Notes: generated from the letters alone by a model not told the origin. A stretch of DNA of 29,827 bases from Elysia marginata (GCA_019649035.1 BMAT01007511.1:135799-165625); one strand, 5' to 3'; shown: positions 17,801-25,465, numbered from the stretch's first letter. Numbers and translations: made by a program.

Positions 17801-20800
17801 CATCGATAGTGCAGAGTTACAGAGAAAAAGAAAGCGTTATCTTCCACTCAACTCCATAGCAATATTAGATCGAGAAAATGAAATAAAACTGAAAAAAATG
17901 TAGTAAAAATGAAAAAAAAAGTGCGTCAATAGAAATGATTTCAGTGCAGAAAATTGTGTATGTTACATACAAAAAAGGAGATTAAATGTAGAGTTCAGAA
18001 ATATAAACAAATCTTTCAACCAGAAAAGATAATTATAGTAATTTGATGCATTTAAAAAAGAAAGAGTTTATGTTTTTAATACAACCACAGCAAACATTCG
18101 AAGTCCCTTAGTGTGTTATTCTTTTCAAAAATTTCAAGAGCTTTGATTGTAGTAAAAGAATGAAACTAGCCAAAGGTGTAGTAGCCGAAGTTTTGGCTCC
18201 AAATAATTTGCTCGCAGAGGAGAAACGTCATGTCTCATCACAAATAAGAGCGATCGCCGGCATTTTTTTTACTATGTCTGCTTATTTGAGCTTATTACCA
18301 TGTTTTCCCTAAAACTTGTCGTGCATTCAAGTTCTTAAGGAAATTGTGAGCTTCAAACGAAACCTTAACTCCTGTTGTGCATATAGACAACTGAGATAGA
18401 CACTGCGCACACAAAAGTTGTCCGTTCTCAAGAAAGATTTCTTACATTTGTTAATATTTTTTAAGTCAGGAGTAGATAAAACCACAAACTTAGTCAAAAC
18501 GCCTTTTAATGTGCAACAGTAATAATAATCAGAAAAATAATCAGTTTGGTTATTAGAGACAGAAAAAGTGAAAGAAAGAAAAGCATGGAATGGACCTGAC
18601 CGATCCCCCAAACCACGTGACTCACCTCAGATACATCTTCCTCCGTCTGGCGTCGTCTGCTACGTCTACTGCTGGTGGTCTCCTCTTCCTGGGTGTCTCT
18701 GCAACCGGAAGTTAAAGTGGTCAGAGGTTAAAGAGGTCAAGGGTTAATGGTTAAATGGGTTTGATGTTCTTAGGCTGGCTTAGTCTCTTGCTCTTCTTGC
18801 GTTCGTGTTCTAATTGCTTTTTTTTTACTTATTTAAGATTTGCATAGTTTTCTATTTGTTCAATAGCGTTCTTCGCTGTCATTCTCCTGCAATATTCTGA
18901 CTCAACTCGATTTCTAGTGATTACCAACATGTATGGATTAGCTGGGGGAGGGGGGATATATACGTATCTTCTAAAGCTTCCAACCATCTTTAACTATGGT
19001 TCTAGACAAGATACATCGCCGGTCGATGAAAAATAAAATAAAATAAAATAGCATGGTCATTCGGACCATTGCATACTTCTATATAAAAGGGTCAGGGTGG
19101 ATGTCTAAGTTATAATATTATTTTCGCTTGGGTTACCTTGGTTTATTCAAAAACTTTCAAAATTTAGAATAACTTTGGACATAGAAGTAAAAACACATCA
19201 TCTGTTAGTTTTAAGACAGTTGACAATGTTGTTCATAATAAATTCATGTATTTTGAATTATAGTTATCAGCTCATTTAGACTGTGTGACTTCTTTCGGTC
19301 ATGCAAAAGAACTTCAAAGAGTCTTATTCAGTCTTTGTAATTATAGGACATAATATAGCACAGAAAATTGAAAACCATTCCACGGGAAATATGTCGAATC
19401 TAATGTGGGCAAATAGACAAATACCTTCCAATTTCACTATGACTAATGGCTACTAGAGATATCTAGGCAAGTGGACTGCTTATCGATTTCACAAAGTCTC
19501 GAAAAGCATGTAGGCCTATTTTACTAGGCTATGGTGATCATAAAAGCGAGGTGGGATCAAGCAGATGTAGCAATGTGGTCGACCTGTTTGTAACTACCAA
19601 AGCGTGCAAATATTTTTTTCCTAGGAAAAAAGCAAAGGCAAAAATAAATGGAATATTCTGATTTGGTGAATTAACTCTGTCGATGACACTCTCTAACAAA
19701 GGTTTGGGTATGTAAACGTTTTTTTTTCTCTAATTGAAAGGCTATTGAATCTCATGAAAATTAAGAGAGGTTATGCATTTTTATTGTAAACAAACCGATG
19801 CATGTATGATGTGCATCAGCCCACAAAATGAGTATAACTGTGAAACTTGCAGTTTAAAGATTAGGGAGACTCTAAAAGGCCAAAGTTTTGTACTTAATGC
19901 ACCAAGTCGTCCCTGTTACATGTAATCTAGTACGGACTGTTGCCTTTTATATTTGAAATCTATTTAAGTATTTTGTGGGAATTGTGTGTACTCAGTGTTA
20001 TAATGTAGTAAGGCATAATGTGCATAGGCCTACATTATGTGTGCTGATTACATAATTACATTAAGTGAATATTGACTGCAAAAATTAGTTCTTTTAAAAT
20101 TCCCGTTTCTGTAAAGAAATTGTTACACTAAACTGCTCCAAGCGCTTTCCGTGATTCCCTGGATCGATAAGCGTTTACAACAAAAACATCTTTTGAAGTC
20201 ACGGAGGACCAGCAACCGACACTGCACATTATTGTATTATGCTGACAGGTTCTTTCACTGCTTACAGCCTGGTACTCATTTAACGCCTAAGTGTGTGGAA
20301 CAACTTTTATTAAATCAATGCACATGCATGGAACTAAACCTCAGACCTCCTGGTCCAAAAGCCGGAGCCTATCATATTATGTCAAGTGCGTATGAGTTGG
20401 TGTAGGTATAGGTTTATTCTCACTATCAGTTTTTCACAAGTCCGGTCTTAAACCTCGGACTTCTTGGTCCGAAAGCCAAGTGTTTACTACTCTTTGAAAT
20501 ATAAAATTACAGGTATACAGTGTGTGTGTGTGTGGGGGGGTCTATTAGTATCTGTGGAGCAACGTGGCTCAGTGGTTTGCAAGTCGGACAGGAGGTGGTC
20601 GAAGATTCGATTCCTAACCACGACTCAAGTTGTAATCTGCCTTGGGAAAGCACTTTCTTCAGTCCACCACCCTGTAAAATGAATACCTGACTACAGGCAG
20701 TGCTTGGAACTTGTGGATGCTAGTATTTGAGCGCTAACAGGCAGTCGTGCGGTAATTATCTAAAATGTGAGTTTGATTTGCTCTGGTGTGTTTTGGTATG

Positions 20801-21880
20801 CAGACATAACGGTTTTAAGTCTTGAGACTGCCTTCGGCAGTGGAAGACTACAACCATCTTTTTTTTTTATTCTGAGTTTCAATAGACCTGACTATGATAA
20901 GTATGACAGTGAGTGTGATGTGTTTTACCCCTCCATACGGAGACGAGACTCTCTTCTCTCCCGCCGTCTCCTGTCGGTCTCTGATTCGTCTGCTGTGCCA
21001 TTCTCAGTGGCTCTCGACTCTCTAGCATTTACCAATACCATCATCATCATCATTGTCATCATGACCAAGGTTATCATCATCGATGTCGTCGACACACCGT
21101 GGAAGAGTTTTAATCCAACGTGCAAGGTAAGCAATCCGTTGTCCAAAGTAGGCAGAAGAAGATGGTCGCACGCCACAAACACACGCGCAAAAATTGTAGA
21201 AATCAAATTGGTTGTGGGGGTGAAAGGTCATAAGATTAGTAGGGGGAAGATTTTCACAAAAAAAGCGGAGAAACAAAAAAAATATTTTGTATATTATTGC
21301 AAAGAGGGAAATAAAGAAAGAAAAATGGAAGAGGTGGAAAAATTATCATTCGTAGAAACAAGTTACGGCAAATAAAGAAAAAAATGAACAAGGTAGAGAA
21401 ACCCCAATCCTAGATTCGCGTAACTTGAGATTGTTTCTCATAGGAACAAGAATGCTTTTTGTAAACCGTTTGAATGTAGTTTATTTTGTGAGGTAAGAGT
21501 ACAAGAAATCTATTTATGTCCACAAACCGTTGACGGAAAGTCATGAAGCTGGCAGAAAAGGAAGTTTGTTACACAATAGTTGTGTGTATTGGTTTTAATT
21601 GCGGGCAAAGAAAACCATTAGACAAGAAGGTTAGTTAATAACCAGTAGACTTCATGCATATTTCTTTACTTTATTTTAATACGTCTAAAATTTTTAAAAA
21701 TTATTATATAAAAGCATGCATCATTCAAAGAGCCAAAGCATGCAAATGTATTTGGATATATGAGCTGTTGAAAATTTGCAACTTGAGCAATAGAAACTGA
21801 TTATGATAAACATAGACAAAAAGAATAAATGAACACTCACCCCTATCATATCCTTCTTCCTTTCCAACTACTCTCTCCAC

Positions 21881-21912
<32 letters not shown>

Positions 21913-22289
21913 TTCTCTCTCTTGATTAATTCATCTTACTTCTCGATGTTTCCGCAAATGATTTTGATCTATGATTTTCATTCTAAGGGAGTTGTATTCT
22001 ACTGTTTCTGTTTGCCTATTTTTTTTTTTAATTATTTTTTGCCCAACTTTAGCCCTCCCCCCCTTTTATTTTTACTTTTTCTCTTATTCCTAATTATTCC
22101 TCTCTACAACTCATTTTCCTCTTTACTTCTTTCTTTCCTGTTTTCTATTATTTTTTCTCCGTCTGTATTCTTTCACTTCTACTCTCTTTATTTCTCTCGC
22201 TCTCCCTAGTCTACACTTCCTCTGTTTGTCTGTCTCTTTTCTGCTCTTTCTTCTGTTTATTTTTTTACCCATCACTCTATATTCCCACC

Positions 22290-22331
<42 letters not shown>

Positions 22332-22399
22332 CCTCTCTCTCCCTCTCTCTATCTATCTATCTATATTCATATCTCTCTCTGTCTATACCAGCCATCTCG

Positions 22400-22458
<59 letters not shown>

Positions 22459-24443
22459 CCTATCTATCTATCTATCTATCTTTCCAATCTATCTCTCTCT
22501 CCTTTGTCCTATTGTTTCCCATAATTTCATTCCCTTTCCCCTAAAACAGACCGTTGTTTCTGTCTCTCCATCCGCCTCCGCGCTAGCCTCTGGTCCACCA
22601 TGGAACCGACTGCCGCCCGAGAGAGCGAGCCATGATCTTCATCTCTAGCAGCAGACCGAGCAGTGGGCGACATAGCCGTTCCAGATAAACACACATGCGA
22701 TTAGAAGGATATTCCGTATTTCCACGGGTCAACCAGTCAGGAGTTTTTCAGCATGCCGGAGCAACGAGGTGCCATGCCATGATGCCATATAGCAAGGTGT
22801 TTAGGATTGTCGGTGTTGGGCCATCATGCCGTATAGCAAGGTGTTTAGGATTGTCGGTTTTGGGCCATCATGCCGTATAGCAAGGTGTTTAGGATTGTCA
22901 GTGTTGTGCCATCGAGCCGTATAGCAAGGCGTTTAGGATTGTCAGTGTTGTGCCATCGAGCCGCATAGCAAGGTGTTTGGGATCGTCAATTTCATTTACA
23001 ATGTAGCAAGATATTTAGGGTGGTTGAGGCATGCAGTCAAATGTGTCAGATTGGGCAAACAAAAATATTACACCACGCACAAGGAAATAAATCGCAACAG
23101 GTATATTTAAAATTGCCATGCATTTCCGACAGGTATAGGGGTTGCACCAAAGAAGGTAGTCCGTATAGAATCCATTATCGTCGTTTTTTTTAAACATCGA
23201 CAGGACATCCACGTTGAAGTATCGACAGGTGAGGGCAGCATACCGCCAGATGGTTTCAGCAGGTGACATCGATATGGCCAAGACCAGTGGCAGTTCGATA
23301 TCGATTTAGCACGAGGAGATAGTCACATGGGTTGAATTATAGCACGTGAACAGTCCGATTGCAGGGGTGCAGTTGAACCATGCAATGTAGGGCACCGTAG
23401 CACAAAGATGCAAATAGTTCATGTATCGTATAGCATCGTAGCACAGAGGCCGAGACATGCAGACCGAATAAGCACGATAAGACACACGCCGTTTGTTGAA
23501 ATTTAAGTTTGCAAGCAGGCAGGAAGATAGGGAGTCAAACAATGTGAGGATAGAGGGATAATAACACAATGCATTAGCACCAATGACTTTATATTTTTTG
23601 CATGCAATCAAAATGTTTCTAGTGCATAATATGGTACATGGACAACAAAAGGTACAGTGGTTTATCAAAAGAGTGTGGCAGAAATTTTGAAAATCATAAC
23701 ATGCAAAGAGAAAAGGATTACTTTGAAGCTAAAATGCAGTCAGACATAATGATATTGACAGGATATGCATGCTTTTTTGCTTCCTCATAAGCTTCGATGC
23801 TAAACTATGAGCATAAAAAGAACAACCAATTTTAGCGCGCAATGCGACATAGTTTGACATGCAAATTAAATGCAAAAGAACTAATGCGTTATTTGTTGCA
23901 TCAAAATTCGGCATCCATGTTGCAATGTAGCTGTTTTACTTCAACTATTTTCCATGCAGATTCACTGATTTTCAAAAAGCTTAAGGAAATTATTGCTTTT
24001 CCATACTTTCAGGAAAAATATTCTATTAAAACCCCAAGCCCCTTAAGTAAAACTATACAGGCACAAAACTCGTTTTATCTTTTTTTTATTATGGTTATTA
24101 TCATTGTTACTTATATCTTCTTTCACTTTTCACAAAAGGAGAAGTAAAGAAAAACATATTTATGTTTTACCCCTCCCAAATTTATCTTAAGCGGACATCA
24201 CTGCAAGAAAACGGAAAAATGTAAGGCCAAAAAAATTGAGAAAAAAAAACCAATTGAAATAAACAGGGGGAAATCAATCGCAAAAGAAAATGGGAACTTG
24301 AATTTCATTCAGTAAAGAAAAGTGGAGCCAGTTCCCAGAATGCATATCTGAGTTCTAAGCGCGATAACTTACCCGCCGGCTTCCTGCTCTTGCTGACGCT
24401 TGCGGCGACGAGCTTCCCGGCGCGACTCGAGATCGTCAGACAT
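784..24443 (-). CDS. Giant disordered protein gene, seven coding exons, about 3684 aa (gene-level model)
   Basis: Join of 24443-24373, 21021-20929, 18698-18626, 17787-17740, 15739-15662, 12591-12421 and 11304-784. The six 5' exons add 534 nt (178 codons) and the last exon adds 3506 codons plus a TAA. Every junction has AG/GT borders and the phases agree (2,2,0,0,0,0). The start ATG has an in-frame TGA nine nt upstream and A at -3. The N-terminus, MSDDLESRREARRRKRQ, resembles from memory the beginning of caldesmon. The rest is low-complexity, charged and Ser-rich, with no transmembrane segment, signal peptide or globular fold that I can see. Function is unknown. A cytoskeletal scaffold binding actin or myosin is my best guess. 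The exon chain and the giant frame are well supported; the name is not. The gene may also continue past 784 through a donor at 798. Confidence 0.7.
797..799 (-). promoter_or_regulatory. Candidate 5' splice site four codons before the stop
   Basis: On the minus strand the sequence reads CACGGG|GTTAGT, with the junction between 799 and 798. GTTAGT is a good donor and would end the exon in phase 0, as at the neighbouring downstream introns. If used, the last four residues (VSSC) and the TAA at 784 would be intronic, and the gene would continue beyond the window. The lack of a poly(A) signal on this strand to the window edge fits that reading but does not prove it. Confidence 0.3.
7258..7822 (-). 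other. Acidic, Tyr-rich segment of the giant protein
   Basis: This part of the giant exon encodes about 190 residues dominated by Glu, Asp, Gly and Tyr, with runs such as VEEEEGIYGEY, SSEDEEEFYDDEG, EMEEEGEAEEWGEED and DYDDYADQND. It separates Ser/Asn-rich disordered sequence from later basic modules, giving the protein a strong charge asymmetry. Such tracts can act as calcium or basic-protein binding surfaces or as entropic spacers. Nothing here shows which. Confidence 0.6.
11305..11604 (-). repeat. Direct repeat of the last intron's 3' end (11305-11398 and 11521-11604)
   Basis: Two stretches of roughly 85-95 bases, about 210 bases apart, share the blocks GGAAAGGAGG, GGAACAA, CATGCAG, CCATGC and ACATGCAGGG in the same order. 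On the minus strand both run through a pyrimidine tract (TTCCTCC...) into TGCTATC. In the proximal copy this ends in TATCAG, the acceptor of the giant exon. In the distal copy it reads TATCGA, so the AG is lost. Confidence 0.6.
11597..11869. repeat. GAT-trinucleotide arrays with purine-rich flanks
   Basis: Two arrays of (GAT)n, at about 11597-11670 and 11719-11820, the second ending in a GGT run. A purine-rich GGA/GAA block follows to about 11860. They lie in the last intron, 290-560 bases upstream of the giant exon's acceptor, and read as CAT/pyrimidine repeats on the sense strand. The long Met frames across them are artefacts. Confidence 0.9.
11870..12420. other. Remainder of the last intron
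   Basis: AT-rich sequence between exon 6 and the GAT arrays. It begins on the sense strand with a strong GTAAGT donor at 12420-12415. I see no further exon or repeat in it. Confidence 0.5.
12421..12591 (-). CDS. Exon 6 of the giant gene: 57-codon Glu/Arg helix module
   Basis: 171 nt, phase 0 at both ends. The acceptor is CACGTGACCAG before GATTCCGCC, and the donor is AGAAGG|GTAAGT. It encodes DSAPAPAQEEDDSAAREEEE, then a dense pattern of Arg, Glu and Gln (ERQRQEEERRRRQEEERREL) ending in ERRRR. This should form a single charged alpha helix or coiled coil like those of caldesmon, troponin T and MAP7. Its length is a multiple of three, so skipping keeps the frame. It splices into VPTTPRRER of the giant exon. 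Confidence 0.8.
14692..14744. other. Assembly gap of 53 N
   Basis: A run of 53 N. It lies in intron 5 and breaks no exon of the model. Confidence 1.
15078..15284. mobile_element. MITE-like element with long imperfect terminal inverted repeats
   Basis: The left arm starts CTAATGTCGTTTCACATGAC. The reverse complement of the right arm starts CTAAAGCCGTTTCACATGGC. Similarity continues imperfectly for about 65 bases (shared CGTTTCACATG, TACGG/CACGG, CTGGACCGG/ATGGACCGG), leaving an unpaired centre. The element is about 207 bp, has no coding capacity, and fits a non-autonomous DNA transposon. A target duplication is not clear; TA at the CTAA/TTAG ends is possible. It sits in an intron of the giant gene. 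Confidence 0.6.
15662..15739 (-). CDS. Exon 5 of the giant gene: 26-codon Pro-Glu module
   Basis: 78 nt, phase 0 at both ends. The acceptor is CACTAATCAG before GAAGAAAGC, and the donor is CCAGAG|GTTTGT, which is moderate. It encodes EESKPEVQPDPEPEPEPQ followed by REPEPEPE. Pro-Glu repeats form an extended, stiff spacer, as in the PEVK-like regions of muscle proteins. The frame is open only within matching splice borders, and the stretch is clearly more GC-rich than its surroundings. Its length is a multiple of three, so it is a likely cassette exon. Confidence 0.65.
15740..17739. other. Intron 4 of the giant gene
   Basis: 2.0 kb, AT-rich. It includes a run of 13 G at 16401-16413 and a pyrimidine-rich stretch at about 16840-17240 (T/C on the plus strand). 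I see no coding or mobile element here. Confidence 0.5.
17740..17787 (-). CDS. Exon 4 of the giant gene: 16-codon Arg-to-Asp/Glu microexon
   Basis: 48 nt, phase 0 at both ends. The acceptor is CATTTTCCAG before GATACTTCA, and the donor is GAAGAG|GTATTC. It encodes DTSSYRRRRRGGDDEE: a basic block followed by an acidic one, the same pattern as the neighbouring exons. Matching borders, phase and composition support it despite its size. It could be skipped without changing the frame. Confidence 0.65.
18626..18698 (-). CDS. Exon 3 of the giant gene
   Basis: 73 nt. It enters with one base completing a Gly codon split as GG|A and leaves in phase 0. The acceptor is TTCCGGTTGCAG, preceded by tandem TTAACCTCTGACC-like pyrimidine-rich sequence. 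The donor is TCTGAG|GTGAGT. It encodes DTQEEETTSSRRSRRRQTEE then DVSE. This is the exon that shifts the phase from 2 to 0, so unlike its neighbours it cannot be skipped alone without a frameshift. Confidence 0.75.
20330..20481 (-). repeat. Two diverged tRNA-derived SINE remnants, same orientation
   Basis: The segments 20330-20369 and 20444-20481 are direct repeats 114 bases apart (shared AAACCTC, GGTCC, AAAGCC). On the minus strand each reads like the anticodon arm into the B box of a tRNA-derived SINE: GGCTTTCGGACCAAGAAG and then GGTTTAAGACC in the left-pointing copy at 20444. This matches the head layout I recall for widespread molluscan SINEs. A boxes are not clear. Confidence 0.45.
20555..20750 (+). 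mobile_element. tRNA-derived SINE
   Basis: A perfect RNA polymerase III A box, TGGCTCAGTGG, lies at 20565-20575, and a perfect B box, GATTCGATTCC, at 20604-20614, 39 bases apart as in tRNA genes. The body contains GGGAAAGCACTTTC and a GTCCACC...AATACCTGAC stretch like those I recall from molluscan SINE bodies. The tail end is unclear. It is not a functional tRNA: the acceptor stem does not pair well. Confidence 0.65.
20929..21021 (-). CDS. Exon 2 of the giant gene: 93-nt Arg/Glu module
   Basis: It begins A|GAG after the acceptor AATGCTAG and ends GAG GG before the donor GTAAAA, so phase 2 at both ends and divisible by three. It encodes ESRATENGTADESETDRRRR followed by ERRESRLRME. Both junction codons become GGA (Gly), whether it is included or skipped. 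The acceptor lacks a strong pyrimidine tract (the upstream sense sequence is GATGAT-like), which lowers confidence. The charge pattern and the phase fit with exons 1 and 3 are the main support. Confidence 0.6.
21870..22485. repeat. Pyrimidine-rich microsatellite cluster
   Basis: On the plus strand: (TC)n at about 21877-21922, C/T-rich sequence to 22290, (CTGT)n at 22290-22327, mixed TC/TATC to 22380, and (TATC)n at about 22400-22480. The long Ser/Leu/Phe-rich frames across it are repeat artefacts. Confidence 0.9.
22552..22644 (-). CDS. Candidate additional 93-nt exon between exons 1 and 2
   Basis: A GC-rich island in AT-rich intron. The acceptor TCTGCTGCTAG, with a good pyrimidine tract, is followed by A|GAT GAA GAT. 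The frame runs DEDHGSLSRAAVGSMVDQRL and then ARRRMERQKQ, ending CG before a weak donor, GTCTGT. Its phase is 2 at both ends. Inserted between exons 1 and 2 it keeps the frame and gives a smooth junction (QKQ-R-ESRATENG). It has exactly the length and phase of exon 2, which also allows mutually exclusive use. The weak donor keeps this a candidate. An in-frame ATG 30 nt before the acceptor would also allow an alternative first exon. Confidence 0.4.
22780..22995 (+). repeat. 44-bp tandem repeat, about five copies
   Basis: The block ATAGCAAGGTGTTTAGGATT begins near 22789, 22833, 22877, 22921 and 22965, exactly 44 bases apart, with a decayed sixth copy 38 bases later (near 23003). The copies differ by point changes (TCATGCC versus TCGAGCC; TTGGG versus TTGTG) that split them into an earlier and a later subtype. 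Confidence 0.9.
22996..24226. other. Intron 1 sequence without recognisable genes
   Basis: This follows the 44-bp repeat. It contains recurrent TAGCA/GTAGCAC words (23309-23480) that may be remains of further tandem copies, then AT-rich sequence. Minus-strand frames of 88 and 120 codons occur here, but they show no charge pattern like the gene's exons and no family I recognise, so I do not call them. Confidence 0.4.
24373..24443 (-). CDS. Exon 1 of the giant gene with start codon
   Basis: ATG at 24443-24441 is followed by 23 codons and two bases. The donor is GGCGG|GTAAGT. It encodes MSDDLESRREARRRKRQQEQ then EAG, with a split Gly. An in-frame TGA nine nt upstream fixes this as the first usable Met in this exon. 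A at -3 suits initiation. From memory caldesmon starts with a short DD-x-E stretch, then RRE-x-RR-x-KR, which this mirrors almost residue for residue. The exon abuts the tandem CCAAT/CACGTG array directly, so the 5' UTR within it is short or lies inside the array. Confidence 0.75.
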
Positions 24444-24651
24444 GATTGGTCAACTGAAATCACGTGCGAAATACTGGAAAAGAGAGAAAGATAATGATTG
24501 GTCAACTGAAATCACGTGCAAAATACTGAGAACGGGAGAAAGATAATGATTGGTCAACTGAAATCACGTGCGAAATACTGGGAACGAGAGAAACAGAATG
24601 ATTGGTCAGATCAAAGGACGTGCGTGATGCTGAGAAAGAGAACGATTGGTT
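24444..24651 (-). promoter_or_regulatory. Candidate promoter: 52-bp tandem array with CCAAT and CACGTG
   Basis: ATTGG (CCAAT on the sense strand) occurs at 24445, 24497, 24549 and 24601, exactly 52 bases apart, and again at 24645. CACGTG follows at 24461, 24513 and 24565, always 16 bases from its ATTGG. The fourth unit has GACGTG. The array ends at the start codon. CCAAT is bound by NF-Y and CACGTG by bHLH-zip proteins (USF, MITF, MYC/MAX families). 52 bases is about five helical turns, so the sites would lie on one face. No TATA box is seen. Confidence 0.6.
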
Positions 24652-24892
24652 AGCGAATGGCTCGTTGAGTATGTTATTAAGTTTCAGAACAGCTAAACGT
24701 GTAATTCGATCGCTCAATGTTCACTTCAAGCACTACTTTAATTACACCTTTAGGCCTGAATTTAGTTGAATTCTCTCATCGTGTTCGTGAAAAAACCCAA
24801 AGTGAAAAATTACCCTCGTCTTTGGTCAATGATTGTGGAGATGATGATGTTGAAGTGGTCAAGGCTTAATTTTCGTTTTTCTTTTATGCGAT

Positions 24893-25043
24893 TGTGGTGG
24901 TGATGATGATTATTATAATGATGGTGATGATGAGGATGATGAGGATAATAATAATGACGATGATGATCTTCATGCTGATGATGGTGGTGGTGGTGGTGGT
25001 GATGATGATGGTGGTGGTGGTAATGGTGGTTGTGGTGGTGATG
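24893..25043. repeat. GAT/GGT microsatellite
   Basis: Impure (GAT)n and (GGT)n runs upstream of the promoter array. The Pro-rich minus-strand frame across them is a repeat artefact. Confidence 0.85.
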
Positions 25044-25084
25044 ACTTTTTAGGATAGGAATAAGGGCAATAATAACTACAGATC

Positions 25085-25170
25085 TCTATTGCAAGGTCAG
25101 GTTTGAGACCTATACCCTTCAGCAGGGGATCTGTACAGGAAATTGCCTGCCAGTAGAGCCACACAAAGGT
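25085..25170 (-). repeat. tRNA-derived SINE fragment
   Basis: On the minus strand, TGGCTCTACTGG (A-box-like, with one extra base) at 25161-25150 and GGTCTCAAACC (B-box-like, two mismatches) at 25110-25100 are spaced roughly as in a tRNA. It is a diverged fragment. Chance similarity is possible. Confidence 0.35.
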
Positions 25171-25236
25171 TAAGGGAGTATCTTACAGCTTAGATCTAAG
25201 TTCAGCCCCACGCGATCAGCAAACAGCAAATGATAG

Positions 25237-25250
25237 ATCTCCATAGTAAC
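25237..25250 (-). promoter_or_regulatory. RFX X-box-like site
   Basis: Minus strand GTTACTATGGAGAT resembles the RFX X-box (GTTRCCATGGYAAC type), with one good half and one partial half. It lies about 0.8 kb upstream of the start codon. It is a single-site match only. Confidence 0.25.
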
Positions 25251-25465
25251 GCCTGCCGGAAACCCACGCAAACTGGTGAGATTTTTGCCTTGTCGAAAAT
25301 GTCAGAGATGAAGTAAAGAATGTATAGCCAAAAATTCGAGAAAAAAAAACAATTGAAATAAACAGGGGGGAAATCAATCGCAAAAGAAAATGGGAACTTG
25401 AATTTCATTCAGTAAAGAAAAGTGGAGCCAGTTCCCAGAATGCATATCTGAGTTCTAAGCGCGAT

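Larger units (their letters stand above)
18699..20928. other. Intron 2 of the giant gene
   Basis: 2.23 kb, AT-rich. It holds a TAAAA pentanucleotide run (about 19027-19052), a GT/G tract (20518-20540) and three SINE-related segments at 20330-20750. No further exon is seen. Confidence 0.5.
24227..25465. repeat. Direct duplication of about 139 bp flanking exon 1 and its promoter
   Basis: 24227-24365 and 25327-25465 match. The last 95 bases (24271-24365 and 25371-25465) are identical and exactly 1100 bases apart. The first 40 or so bases differ by small changes and homopolymer length. The left copy is intron 1 sequence ending a few bases from the exon 1 donor. The right copy is upstream of the gene. 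Confidence 0.95.

Noticed and set aside
20151-20405. 84-codon plus-strand frame
   Set aside because: It runs through a SINE remnant and ends in it, with no independent support.
21829-22648. Ser/Leu/Phe/Tyr-rich plus-strand frames
   Set aside because: Translations of TC, CTGT and TATC repeats. The last part overlaps the better-supported minus-strand candidate exon.
23015-23668. Two minus-strand frames of 88 and 120 codons (Cys- and Tyr-rich)
   Set aside because: They lie in repeat-derived intron sequence. I see no family likeness and no splice borders in phase with the gene.
1900-24570. Apparent excess of CACGTG across the window
   Set aside because: About ten copies in 29.8 kb is near chance expectation. 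Only the periodic copies next to the start codon are meaningful.
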